A stretch of 64,000 nt of DNA from Catonia carolina. Taxonomy: Eukaryota > Arthropoda > Insecta > Hemiptera > Achilidae. The stretch lies in NCBI GenBank assembly GCA_035578175.1, contig JAQMRL010000003.1, positions 83,649,969 to 83,713,968 of the forward strand, written 5' to 3'. Below, piece after piece: positions 30,722-41,695 of this stretch (position 1 is the stretch's first letter; each line of letters starts with the position of its first letter). Under the pieces are notes generated by a model, which was not told the origin of the DNA, did no database searches, and was given only the letters and a program-made list of their open reading frames with translations. Position numbers and translations under genes: made by a program.

Positions 30722-32284
30722 CTTACTCACTTACTCCCATGGCCATCTATATCGGAGTTGACATTTAGCCGCACCAACAAAAAGCCCCCATGTCGCTCGA
30801 TCCTCAGCATCCCTTTCTGTAGCTCCAAGTCTCTCCATGTCGGTCTTAACCTGCCTCCACCATCTTTGTCTAGGTCTTCCCCGGGGGCGCCTTCCTGTGG
30901 GGTTGGGGTCTAATATTTTCTTCAAGTTGGACTCTTCCCCTCTTCTTAGCACGTGCCCAGCCCATCGCATTCTCCTACATTTTATTTCGCTTACAATGTC
31001 TGGGTTACTGTAGAGGTCCCTAATTTCCTTGTTGTGTTTTCTTCTCCATTCTCCTTGTTCATATGTGGGCCCATATACCTTGCGCAGAACTTTATTTTCA
31101 AACACTATCAGCTTTTTCTCTTCCTTCTTGGTCATTCTCCACGTTTCAGAGCCATATAATAGAACTGGACATATGATTGTTTTATATAGTCTAATCTTTG
31201 TTTTGTGGGACAGGGACTTTGAAGATAGTAATTTGTTGCAGGCATACATACATTTGTTTGCTGAGTTTACCCTGTTTTGTATCTCCACAATATCAGAATT
31301 TTTATTTGAGATGGTTACTCCAAGGTATTTGAATTCACGGACTTGTTCAAATTCATGCTCATTTATTTTTAGACTGCCCAGCCTTCCCCCTTGGTTCCTT
31401 GTAAAGTGTATAAATTTGGTTTTGGAATCATTTGTAACTAAAGCAATTTTCTCTGTTTCTTCCATTAACAGTTTGGTAAGGGTTTTCATGTCCTCCAAGT
31501 TTTCCGCAATAATTGCCACATCATCTGCAAAAGCCAGCACATTAATCTTTGGTCCGACCTCTACACCTACATCTTGATGTGCTACTTTTTGGAGCGCTTC
31601 TTCTATGGCCATACTGAATAAAATTGGAGAGAGTCCATCTCCCTGTCTGACTCCTGAGTTGACCGAGAAGGGTTCACAGTAGTGACCATCTATTTTAACA
31701 GAGCATCTTGACCCTGTCACACTCATTTTTGACAAGTTAATGAGTTTTTTTGGGATACCAAATTTCTCTAGTTGTGTCCATAGTCTATCTCTATTAATAC
31801 TATCATACGCTTTTCGGAAGTCTATGAAGACTGCATAAAATTCTTTGTTGTATTCCCAATATTCTGCTATTATTTCTTTCAGGATGAACACTTGGTTTGT
31901 TGTTGACCTGCCTTTTACAAAACCAGCTTGGTGTTCTTCAATTATCTCACCAGCATAACGTTCTAAGCGGTTAAGGACAATTCTGGAGATGACTTTGTAG
32001 GGCACACTAAGAAGCGAGATACCTCTGTAATTACCACATTTTTCTTTTTCGCCTTTTTTAAGTAAGGGCACTATAACAGCTTCTTGCCATTCAGATGGTA
32101 TTTCTTCTTTCTCCCAAATTTCTAGTATCAGTTCCCACAGTTTTTCTATAACAACTTCTCCCCCTTTCTTCAGCAGATCTGCCGTTATCCCATCTCTTCC
32201 AGGTGCCTTGTTGTTTCTCAGTGATTAAACAGCTTGTTCTACTTCCTCCCTGGTTGGGGTTTCTACACTTCCTCCCTGGTTGGG
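30722..32284 (-). mobile_element. 5'-truncated LINE with 11-bp TSD
   Basis: The insertion is bounded by ggttgtaagta at 30711-30721 and 32285-32295, exact over 11 bp. On the minus strand it starts inside the region before the RT (VETPTREEVEQAV, a stop at 32227-32225, then RNNKAPGRDGITADLLKKGG) and ends just after the RT stop codon. Its tail is a short gtaagtgagtaag repeat, not poly(A). The 5' end has a partial tandem repeat of cttcctccctggttgggg. Exact target duplications and a long open frame indicate a fairly recent event. Confidence 0.9.
30731..32071 (-). CDS. Non-LTR retrotransposon reverse transcriptase
   Basis: The frame is open for 446 codons. The finger block CGNYRGISLLSVPYKVISRI is at residues 12-31 and EEHQAGFVKGRSTTNQ at 45-60. 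Palm motif A is VFIDFRKAYDSI (81-92, catalytic D84), motif B is SGVRQGDGLSPILF (139-152), and motif C is AFADDVAI (180-187, catalytic DD). The thumb-like FKYLGVTIS and CPVLLYGSETW follow. The tail is RRMRWAGHVLRRGEES and GRRPRGRPRQRWWRQVK, a basic region typical of LINE C-termini. The catalytic triad is present, but the endonuclease and N-terminus are missing, and upstream codons in the same frame contain a stop. The ATG used is simply the first after that region. It cannot be autonomous. Exact clade not assigned. Confidence 0.9.
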   Translation of the reverse strand: MPLLKKGEKEKCGNYRGISLLSVPYKVISRIVLNRLERYAGEIIEEHQAGFVKGRSTTNQVFILKEIIAEYWEYNKEFYAVFIDFRKAYDSINRDRLWTQLEKFGIPKKLINLSKMSVTGSRCSVKIDGHYCEPFSVNSGVRQGDGLSPILFSMAIEEALQKVAHQDVGVEVGPKINVLAFADDVAIIAENLEDMKTLTKLLMEETEKIALVTNDSKTKFIHFTRNQGGRLGSLKINEHEFEQVREFKYLGVTISNKNSDIVEIQNRVNSANKCMYACNKLLSSKSLSHKTKIRLYKTIICPVLLYGSETWRMTKKEEKKLIVFENKVLRKVYGPTYEQGEWRRKHNKEIRDLYSNPDIVSEIKCRRMRWAGHVLRRGEESNLKKILDPNPTGRRPRGRPRQRWWRQVKTDMERLGATERDAEDRATWGLFVGAAKCQLRYRWPWE

Positions 32285-32295
32285 GGTTGTAAGTA

Positions 32296-33091
32296 GCAGG
32301 ACTAATTAATTGTTTACCTATATGATTTTAAATGACCATATTTCTTTTTTGTTAAATTTCATTTATTCTCAGTTAAGTTTTAGATTTTTTAAAAATTCAA
32401 TCGGTTAATAAGTTAAGTATATCAGTGTAATTTTAGGCTATTATTATTATTATTATGCAATAAATTAATGTATAAAAAATATTTTATCACTTAAAAAGGT
32501 GGTTTTCTTGTTAAGAAGTAACGAGATACTGAACGAACTCGGAACAATCCTCACAATATATATGAATTGTTGAACTTTTGTAAAAACTTCATCAACACAT
32601 TTGTACAATTCTATTAACTTACTTCTGCTTGCCCGAATATTAAGGTCGCCGGAGTACCTTAATGTTTACTTTGATGTTGTAAAAGTAACATGTGAAAAAC
32701 TAAATAAAAAAAAAATACTCATTCTTATATAATAAATTGATAGAATATAAATTTAACCATATCAATTCAGTTATTAGGAATACCTAAATAAAATCAGTGA
32801 ATTTATGGGGGCCAGACACAAGTGTAATTAATTAGAAATGAATAAAAATAAACTTAAATGAATTGAATAAATGAACGAATGAATGTCACGAAGTGAACAT
32901 TAACACGACTTCTATGCCCTTTAAAAACTATACGGTAGTGTGGTATGCGTATAGTAGTGGGTCTTCTTTTCTACTACTGCAGCGTAGTTCGACTCCACAA
33001 TTAATCAGTTGGGAGGTGTCGATAAAGGTTATTGTATAACCGCTTTCAAAAAGTAATATTTATACAAAATCCTATTGTAACTTTTAATAAA
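32296..33091. other. AT-rich spacer
   Basis: No gene or repeat family recognised. A short (TTA)n run lies near 32440. Confidence 0.4.
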
Positions 33092-33615
33092 CTAGTGGAC
33101 CCGTGCGAATAAATTCGCACAATAAGATGCAGATAAGGGAGACGGCAATAGTAAACCACCTCACTCCTCGTTTTTACTTAGTTAAACCTCTATAGGTTCC
33201 AACCAGCCTTTCGGCTGTTGACCTAAACAACAACACAAATTTTCATAAATTTGATTATCAAAGGCCTTATCTGAAACACTTACCATTGAATTTCAATGAA
33301 ATTAACCATGACGTTCCTTATGATATTTTATTGTGTTCATATATTCATTAGTGTTCATTACGTGGGAGACCCGCTGTACGGTATTACAGTGCTATACGTT
33401 GTAAACAATATATTTTGTTCTTTTTCATTTCGTAAAATGAAGCTCGAATTTAGCATGAATTTCAAGTTTAGAACTTTTTACCGAATCAAGAAAGAACACT
33501 CTTTAAAACCATGTAAAAATTATAAAAATCCGTTCGGTAGAACTCTGTATTTAAGAGTTTAAAGAATTCCCATTTAAAATACATTGGAAGTGATTTTACG
33601 TTTTAAATATATAGA
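33092..33615 (-). mobile_element. Non-autonomous Helitron
   Basis: Read on the minus strand, it starts TCTATATATTTAAAACG after a host A (33616 complement) and ends with the hairpin gtgcgaat-tt-attcgcac (33120-33103), 7 nt, then CTAG (33095-33092) followed by a host T. A 5' TC, a 3' hairpin plus CTRR, insertion between A and T, and the absence of target duplication and TIRs are the classic Helitron signature. At 524 bp it has no Rep/helicase. Close to its 3' end it contains a SINE-A fragment (33127-33236). Confidence 0.78.
33127..33236 (+). repeat. SINE-A 3' fragment inside the Helitron
   Basis: gataagggagacggcaatagtaaaccacc to ttcggctgttgacctaaacaacaac. It is 110 bp, in opposite orientation to the Helitron. 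Whether it was inserted or captured cannot be decided from one copy. Confidence 0.8.
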
Positions 33616-33683
33616 TTACTTTTCCTTTGTCATTAAAATTCATTAGTTTTCCTGCCACGTTATAGCGCTTTCTATACTATGTT

Positions 33684-33722
33684 TTAGGGCTGATGAGTTC
33701 TGAACGTACGCATTGCTCCCGA
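33684..33722 (+). repeat. MITE left end (same family as 25.0 kb)
   Basis: tgttttagggctgatgagtt followed by ctgaacgtacgcattgctcc matches 25004-25045. The rest of the element is missing, and SINE-A pieces follow directly. Confidence 0.65.
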
Positions 33723-33734
33723 CCCACTTGAAAT

Positions 33735-34123
33735 AATTAAGAACAGAAGAGATAGAGGTGGAGGACTTAGAGGACTAAGTAAAACGAGGAGTGAGGTGGT
33801 TTACCATTGCCTTCCTCACTGAGTACAAAAGCAGCCTATGCTTACCAACATGCCAGGCCGTCCGAAAAGCATCTACTTTGCACACTGGAAATGATACCTT
33901 CATTTCATTCACCGCAGAGTCTGGCTGTATAATGAAATTCATTACTTTCAGAGGAGATAACTATGACCAGTGTCTTTTACACCTCTACCTCTTCTGTTCT
34001 TAATTAGTTCAGTCATATAACTGGCTGACCACGTGATAAGAAACAAAACTATTTTTTTGTAGCCCTGTAACTTGCAGATCAAGTGCAAATAATTTAACAC
34101 TCCACCTGCCTGTTATGGGCGTA
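33735..34123 (-). repeat. SINE-A copy with an inverted 3' joint
   Basis: The minus-strand copy runs from gcccataacaggcaggtgga (near 34123) to the ttttacttagtcc block (33772). Instead of the AAC tail it is joined to a 27-bp plus-strand SINE-A piece (aattaagaacagaagagata, 33735-33761). This suggests recombination between opposed copies or a deletion across a nested pair. Confidence 0.78.
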
Positions 34124-36309
34124 TTGTACTGGTATGACATTGCATTTCACTGTTTCTTGGCCAGTCACGAGTGAACTGGAGACGAAGAGAAAGAAAACCT
34201 TCCATCAATACATTGGATAGAAACTTTTGGTGTGAAGTAGCACTTTGTGAACGTCCAAGGCTGAACATCCGTCCATCGGATGGATAGATCCCTGGTGTGG
34301 CTTGGCCTTAATAGTATTTTTATGGAGTCAAACGACTGACCATGATGATAGCCAACCTTCTTAATGGAGAAGGCACCTGAAGAAGAAGAGTCAAAACAAC
34401 GGAAATTATGTCACCTGAATGATCACATAGGCTGGTCTGAATCATGCCACAGTCAGTCCGTCGTGTTCATTTTTATCAACTTTACAGTTAAATGACTTTT
34501 AATATAATTGAAGTATGTTTCACGAATAATGTTTAAATAAATGTGGAAAAGAAAAATGCCTTTTTGAAAGTGATCACACTATAAACTTCCTACCCATGGG
34601 CCACTTGTGAGGTACAACATGTGTTCGTATTTTATAATTATTACAGTAATAACACTCTGGTAGAATAGGTTCCGCGTTAACTTCTCTTTAATTACTAAAT
34701 GGTTCTGCTTAAATGTCTTTTGCTAAGAAGGTGATAACTTGGACACTTACTTTGTTCATAGTAAGTTAGTAGTCTATTACCTACAATACAAATTTATAAT
34801 TGCAACCTTTCACTTTGGTTAGCTTTAGGCTATGTCTTCTAATAATTATTATCGTTTGTATAGCTTGGCCTAGCTTAAGCGAATTAACCTTTAAAAGTGA
34901 CACCTTTGTATCTTTCTTACTTATAGAGAAATTGCTGGGAATTATACTTTCGCTCTTTTTTTACAGTTTTTTTTAATAGATTATGTTCTTTCATCGATTC
35001 TATTTTTAGATAAGTAGGCCTTTTGTCCAATTATAATAATATTAAATTTAATAAAATTTCATTAACAAAAAGAGATTTTCAACCTCCAGTATTTCAAAAC
35101 GGAATAGGATTTTCAATAGATAACACCGCCTCAAAAAATATCGCCCCATATTATAAAAATAAATGACCGTTTTTCTCAAGTGTTATGAGAGATTCCAGAT
35201 TTTTTTTGTCTTTAATTTTTATTACGGTACTGTACATTGAGCTGGACAACTTCCGATTTTAATTTTTAAATGGCGGTGAGGAATTTCACTTTAAGGAGAA
35301 GAGGTACCCAGTGATACATTCTCCGTTCAAAACTTCGGGTAGCTGATTGTCCGTTATTCAGACCAAGAAGTCTCTACTCCATTTTCGCTTTAAACGACGC
35401 ATAGTTGGAAAGTTCCTAGTAGGTAGATCTCGAGCTATTTGGTTTGGATGGTCATCTAGTCTTTCGTGAAATTCCAGATTTTTGATACAGTTTTGAAAAA
35501 GGGCAGGACTCTCATCAAATTTATCCAATAAAAAGCCTTTTAGATGACGGTAACGCTCATTAAAAAATAGCTCCAATTTTTCTTTTATTAATATTTTTCA
35601 AAGATTTAATTGGAAACCCTATAATAATATCTGTAAAACATAAGAAATTTACAAAGATACTTCGCTCTGGAACTTTGCATGATCTTCGTAACCAGTCAAT
35701 CTCTAAGGCCTTCGTTTATTTCTGAAGCTCAATTGCCAGCACTCAACATCATATGTTTAATGAGTATACTATTATTGGATTGAATTTTATTCTAAAATCG
35801 GATTGTGGGTTTTCTGAAATTCACAATTCAAGTTGCCATAACTCGTCTTTTTATTGACCATAAATCAAATATCCACCAACATTTAACGCCGAGAAAACAT
35901 CCGCTTGAAACCAAGTATAAATTTTTTTTCTTCGCTTTGTTTCTCGTTTTGTCTACGATTTCCTACTCACATTTCCGGACTTTACTGCAGCTCTCTTTAA
36001 GCAAGGAGATTGATTAGGAGACACCAAATGTTTGAGGGATTTTCTTGATGGGTTGCAAACATGGTTAGTCAGATGAAGAGTTGAGTTGAATCTGCCAATG
36101 AACAGAAATCAGTGGATGTAACGTTCCACGCTGTAACATCAAAACTGCCTTGAGTGTACCTCAACGGGAAATTGAATAAATAATATACTGTACAATAATA
36201 TGCAGTGATATAATAATATATACTAATATAAATATAATACTATACTGTATAATAGGAAAATGTTAAAGATTAGTTGAGTGAACAAAATAAATAATTTAGA
36301 GGTTCTTAG
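34124..36309. other. Mostly unassigned AT-rich DNA
   Basis: 34130-34400 has a faint plus-strand LINE-tail look ending in gaagaagaagag but is too degenerate to call. A 72-codon minus-strand frame at 35358-35576 (DESPALFQNCIKNLEFHERL, NFPTMRRLKRKWSRDFLV) is not recognised. Nothing else is supported. Confidence 0.4.
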
Positions 36310-36598
36310 GGGAGTGGATTAAAAAATAAGTATATGGAAGCATCTTACCAGAAGAAGAGATAGGCTAGTGGGGCATATTTTAAGACATCCAGGTATTGGT
36401 CTATCAATAATGGAGGGTAATATTGAGGGAGTGAATTGTAAAGGGGAGGCAAAGGTTAGAGTTTATAAAGGAATTCACAAACGATGTAGGGTATTACAGG
36501 TATGTAGATATGAAACGACTTTCGCAAGAAAGAACAGCTTGGAGAACTGCATCAAACCAGTCAAGAGACTGATGACGAAAAAACTGTACAAATAACTT
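36310..36598 (+). pseudogene. LINE RT C-terminal relic
   Basis: Contains RRRDRLVGHILRHPGIGLSI, EGNIEGVNCKGEAKVR and NSLENCIKPVKRLMTKK. The GHILRHP block is the conserved post-RT region of many LINEs. Same family as the minus-strand relic at 16.44-16.86 kb. 5'-truncated. Confidence 0.78.
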
Positions 36599-36649
36599 GG
36601 GACATACTATTTTTTTCTCTACAATAAATTATGTAAACTGTAAAACACC

Positions 36650-37075
36650 CTCTGAAACAGATATTTTGGGGGTATGTTCACGGCAAATAACCCTGGCAGC
36701 TTAGTTCCTGTTCAAATTTTGATGAATTCAACCAAGTACATAGAAATATTATGATGTAAAATTGTTCCATTCATACAAACATTTGAAGGGGCATTTTAAC
36801 ATGACGCTTGGCTCCTTGTCATAATTCAAAATTAGTCAACACTTTCGTGCTAGAAAATCAAATTAATGCCCTCGATTGGCCTGGAAATTCATCAGATTTA
36901 AATTCCATTGAGAACGTGTGGAATATTTTAAACGGACGTTTGGGTAAGATGGATTGTACAACAAAAGAACGCGTAATAATTAATAAAAGCGTTGTTTCAT
37001 AATGATAAAGTAAAGAAAATGTGCACTAATTTTGTAGAGTCAATGTCTAAAAGTCTTTAAGAGGTAATTTCTCCT
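36650..37075 (+). pseudogene. Tc1-like transposase, C-terminal relic
   Basis: Frames combined give a WGYVHGK block, PVQ-like SSCSNFDEFNQVHRNI, then, after a frameshift near 36805, APCHNSKLVNTFVLENQINA, LDWPGNSSDLNSIENVWNIL and GRLGKMDCTTKERVI, and finally a degenerate VESMSKSL end. The HxDxAPCHNSK and DWPGNSxDLNxIENVW blocks carry the second and third catalytic residues of DD34E Tc1 elements; the glutamate of IENVW is present. The frameshift falls at the second catalytic aspartate. The N-terminal half and the inverted repeats are absent. Confidence 0.83.
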
Positions 37076-37085
37076 AACGGAGTGC

Positions 37086-37382
37086 GTACCGGGTTGGTCT
37101 AGAGTTAAAGTCGTCGCCAAAATCAGCTGACGAAGGTTCATGGTTCAAATCCTAGTAAAGGTAGTTACTTTTATACGGATTTGAATGCTAGACAGTGGCT
37201 ACTGGTGTACTTTGATGGTTGGAGTTCAATTAACTATACTCTCTCAGGAATGGTCGACCTGAGTCTGTACAAGACTACACCTCATTTACACGTCATACAC
37301 ATCATCCTCATCTCATTGGTCATGAGGTTGTTTATTGCTCTGAATTGAACAAATTGCAACGTACACACATTAGGGATTACAA
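37086..37382 (+). repeat. SINE-B copy, near full-length
   Basis: Head taccgggttggtctagagtt, a shortened inner hairpin (atcagctg only), B box catggttcaaatcctagtaa, body through ctctctcaggaatggtcgac, end gtacacacattagggattac. Compared with 15.4 kb it lacks the second half of the cagctg palindrome. Confidence 0.88.
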
Positions 37383-38721
37383 AAAAACAAAATTGATCAG
37401 TTATATTAAGGCATAGAATTATAATAAAATCATAGTTTGTTTTTAAAATAACGTTTTTCTTTTGTTCCAATTAATTTGTACATTAAATTACATTTTATTT
37501 TTCAACGACAAAAAAGGAATAGACAACGTAAGCATAGTGATATAATTAATATTATAAAATATAAAATAGTCTTGAAAAAGAACACGGTTGTTGTTAAACG
37601 TCTACACTAGATATAATATTCCTGGAATCAAAGGGGTTAAATATCAAATTTACGTATATTTCCGTTTAAAAATGATTACTGATAAGTACAACTTAAATAA
37701 ATGTTATATAAATCAACAAAAAGTTGTCTAGAAGTACAATTCTTTATTATTATACATCCACCAGTTTATTATACGATCTACCAAATTGACGTCGAAGTAT
37801 TAGCAATAGCATTTTAAATGTAATTTTAATCGAAACACAATCCTGATTTGTAGCTACATAAAAATAATATAATTTATTATAGTAAACGCATGTCAACAGA
37901 AACTTAAGCAGATATTTTTCTTGTATCTTTCACCCATAAGTTCTTTGGTACATAAATATGTTCTTACATTAAGTAGCCCGAGTAAATTTTAAAAGAATTT
38001 GGCCTGCCTTCATCCTACATTATGTAGGCCTGTAATCGGATGACAAATTAATCTGATGTCATTAGAAATAGCATAAATATCCTCAATTTATATCTTTTAA
38101 AGGATCAAGATTAGAAATTTTACTTTCCTCATATTCTGTAAGATTATTACCCGCATGCTGTGTGTTTGTCTTAAAAAAGTTGAACATATTTAAATAAATC
38201 ATGTCGCATGTTTGCAGCCGTGTAGAGACTAGGTATTACATTATAATATATTAATCAGTAGTACTGAGGTAAGACCTATTTAAGCACATGTAATTAATTA
38301 CATTTAAATTTATAATTATGAAAAAGAATTAATTTAAATAATATATAAAATAAACTGAAGATTTTTATTTTAGTAAATTTAAGTAATGGTATGTCACAAT
38401 TTTATACGATTTTGGAATAGTTATTATTCATTTTGACAAGTTTAGAAAATTATTTTATGTAAATTTCACCGTAGGTAAAAATAGTTTTGTCACTAGGTTT
38501 AAGATTATGGAATTTTAACGAGAGTTGTAGGTATATATGCAACGGGCTCCAACATTAATCTTAATCGTGATTCATTATTCTTTGTAATAGTTTATCTCTT
38601 GAAAATAATCTGTTACTATCTGGAAACTTGAAGGTAACAAAATTCAGTACAATTTTTTTTAAAACTTATCTTTAATTAATTTGAAACCATGTAACGATAA
38701 TTACCGATTATGATCTGAATG
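37383..38721. other. AT-rich stretch, no feature recognised
   Basis: No coding similarity or repeat family seen. Confidence 0.45.
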
Positions 38722-38723
38722 TA

Positions 38724-39636
38724 CGAGGTGTGGCTATTAAATAACGAGACGGACGTTGTAAAAATTTTAATTTTATACATAATCAGTTATTGTTACCTTC
38801 AATATACACTCCTTCTCTATCCCTACAACGCTCCATGCGAATTTTCCATTGTTGGAAACATTGTTGGAAGTCATTTTCTGTCAGCTGCTTCAAGACACGT
38901 GCCGTTTTCTCTTTTACAGCTTCCACAGACTCAAATCTTGTCCCTGTTAATGCAGATTTCACCTTAGGGAACAGGTAGAAGATAATAACATGTGATGAAA
39001 CGTGGTTTTTACTTATGATCAAAAAATAAAGCGCCAATCACAATCCATGCACTGGAAGAGCCGAACTTCACCGAGAGCCAAAAAAGCTTGAATGAGCAAG
39101 TCAAAATTTAAAGCAGTGGTGATTGTTTTTCTTTTTGATATCCATGGAATTCCTGAAGGTCAAACAAATAATTAATATTACTACCTTGAGGTAGTTTGTA
39201 AACTACGTCAAAGAGTAAGGAAAAAACGCCTCGAAATGTGGAAGAACAAATCATGGGTTCTCCACCAAGACAATGCGCCAGCTCATTCCGCGTTATCTGT
39301 CAAGAGGTTCCTAGTCAAGTACACCATCTCAGTGTTAGAACACCAACTTTATTCAACAGATTTTGCACCATGTGACTTCTACCTGTTCCCTAAGGTGAAA
39401 TCTGCATTAAAAGGGACAAGATTTGAGTCCGTGGAAGCTGTAAAAGAGTAAGCGGCACGTGTCCTGAAGGAGCTGACAGAAGATTACTTCCAGCACTGTT
39501 TCCAACAATAGAAAATTCGCATGGAGCGTTGTAGGAATAGAGAAGGAGTGAGTATTAAAGGTGACAATAAGTGGTTATCTATAAAATAAAAATAAAATTT
39601 TTTACGTCAGTCTCGTTATTTAATAGCCACACCTTG
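38724..39636 (+). mobile_element. Rearranged mariner with two 3' ends
   Basis: The ends are 27-bp inverted repeats with one mismatch (cgaggtgtggctattaaata at 38724-; tatttaatagccacaccttg to 39636), with TA on each side (38722-38723, 39637-39638). The left 265 bp is the transposase C-terminus in antisense (ORF 38783-39037, minus). From about 38990 the plus strand reads the transposase from the first catalytic motif to the end. Both ends therefore derive from the 3' end of the same mariner, joined at 38989/38990. The N-terminal DNA-binding region is missing. Confidence 0.88.
38990..39595 (+). pseudogene. mariner transposase, DDE/D part
   Basis: The plus strand gives TCDETWFLLM (first catalytic D), SANHNPCTGRA and a degenerate SKSKFKAVVIVF with stops. 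It then gives WKNKSWVLHQDNAPAHSALS (second D), STDFAPCDFYLFPKVKSALK (third D region, mariner D34D spacing), GTRFESVEAVKE, a stop, and a degenerate FQHCFQQ and KIRMERC end. All three acidic positions are visible, but at least three stops or shifts intervene. Confidence 0.85.
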
Positions 39637-39714
39637 TATATTAGAAATAAAAAAAAAAACATTAAACAAATGATGGTATAGTCGTTGAAGAGAACACTAC
39701 CTGGAAGTAGTGTG

Positions 39715-39756
39715 AAAATTGTGTGAGTGTTTCACGCCAGATTTTTCTTTACCTTC
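39715..39756 (+). repeat. Family-D terminal fragment
   Basis: aaattgtgtgagtgtttcac followed by gccagatttttc is the 3' hairpin end of family D. Confidence 0.6.
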
Positions 39757-40686
39757 TGGTATCTTCCTTTTTTTAAGCTTCAGAGCAAGAAACATGGACC
39801 TCTTGCGTAGACGTCACCACGCAATGACCATTACATCAACCTTATTTTAAACGTAACTATACGTTTATAATTAAGAGATATTCATTAATTAAAGTATCTT
39901 ATAAAAACATTTTTTAAAGAATAAGACACGTAATCAATAAAAAAAATAAATTTAACTATTAACATTACAACAATCTTTTCAAGTGCCGCATTTACACTTT
40001 AATAGGTACGAGAAGTTATTAATTATTAAATATGATTCATAACAAAAATTCAAATCATCCTAATCTGTTCAAATTTATTAATCGAAACAACGAAAAATAT
40101 AATGTAAGATTAAGTTTAGGTGAAAGTAATTTAAGAAACACAAAAAAAATTAAAATAAAATTAAAATAAAATACAAGAAAAAATAGTAATAATTACAGGT
40201 CTGTTGAAGAGATGATCCGAGCTTATGAATGGTAGCACACTGATATAATAAATTAGTTCAAACCATTCCCAGATCGTTTATCATTTTATGTTACAGGCGG
40301 AAGACAACAGCTTCTTCCTAACTCGGTAAATTATTGGGTGTAAAATAATTTAGATTTAAATTTTTAATTTATGTTTTCTAATCGAGTGAGAAAAGGTCTA
40401 TTTAAATGTTAAATACCTTATCGTTAGTAAAATTAGGAAATTATCATAAACATTTTTACTGGTTGATTAAAAAATTAAATGACAAATTTATAAATATATG
40501 ACTATAGCAACCCTCTTTCGGTTCATTGCGCGTTCATACGTAAATATTTTTAACTATCCAAATGGAAGTTAAACATCAAATTTAAAGTTTCTAGCGTTTG
40601 TAGTTAGAGATTTCGTGATAGCCTATGTGATTCAGTCAGTGTTTATAACAATATAAACTACATAAACACCATATTTTTTAATTTCT
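39757..40686. other. AT-rich spacer
   Basis: No feature recognised. Short (aaaat)n runs lie near 40145-40170. Confidence 0.4.
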
Positions 40687-41590
40687 CTTGCCTTTATGAA
40701 TAAAGGAAGAAAAGTATTGTTTCATTTACCGGATATACACGTTTTCAGATCCCCTGAACCAAAAAAAACATGTTTTTAGCAATTAGTCTGTGTGTGAACA
40801 GAATATTTCGAGAACGGAACATTGTACGAAGTTGAAACTTGGGAACTTATATTAGATACCACTAGAGAACCCGACAAGAAATTTTTTTAATCAAAATCGG
40901 TGAACCAGAAGTAGTAGTTTATTCGTGTAATTTTTACTTTATTACGATTTTCTCAAAAACGGCTCCTATAATTTTTTTGAAAACCGCCTTATTTACGAAA
41001 TCTTTTATGCTCTACAAGATAGATAAGCGCCATGTCTGCTGAAATTCTTGGAGAGGCTGTGCTCTCGTAGAAAAAAGTTTTTTTTTGAATTGCGGCTTAA
41101 TACGCATTTTAGGGCACAAGTAGGTTATATAAATCTAAGTTGTAGAAAATTTAAAAACCTACACCTTTTATTTCAAACATTTTTATGTATAACACTTAGT
41201 TTAGCGGTAATTAGTGATTTTTTGGTTTTTCATGAAAATCTGTAAAAAATTGATTTTTTTTAAAGATTTTGGCCTTAGTATTCATTTTACGACAAAGTGT
41301 ATACATGATCAAATTTATAGGAAATTAAAAGATCTATAACTTTAGAATTATTCCCTACAGAGCCTAGTTTAGCGTGAAATAGTGATTTCCGTAGGCTATT
41401 ATTAAGCCAAACTGAGGTTGGTTTTATCATTCACTCATGAATAAAATTAGGTTGCGTTTTTTGGGGTTAGTTATTTGTTTATTTCTAATGTTTTATTACT
41501 AATGATAGGTTATATTGGTCATTATTTGCATTGGTAAGAGAAAGTCGTGTGAGTGTTTCACACCATATTTTTAACTATCCGAATGGAAAT
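40687..41590 (+). mobile_element. Family-D element, full plus-strand copy
   Basis: Starts ttctcttgcctttatgaata with a small terminal palindrome (cctttatgaataaagg). It passes through the acatgtttttagc block, agaatatttcgagaacgg and cagaagtagtagtttattc, and ends ggtaagagaaagtcgtgtga then gtttcacaccat. The tctcttgcc start and the ggtaagaga end are inverted repeats. No transposase. About 900 bp. Confidence 0.75.
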
Positions 41591-41695
41591 TGAAGATCAA
41601 ATTTCAAGTTTCTAGCGTATGTGGTTCAGGAGATTTTGTGATGTGTAATTCAATTATTGTTTATAACAAGATAAACTATTTTTAAGGAGAGACTG

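Noticed and set aside
30953..31577. Plus-strand open frames of 68 and 182 codons
   Set aside because: They lie antisense to the LINE reverse transcriptase and only mirror its codon structure.
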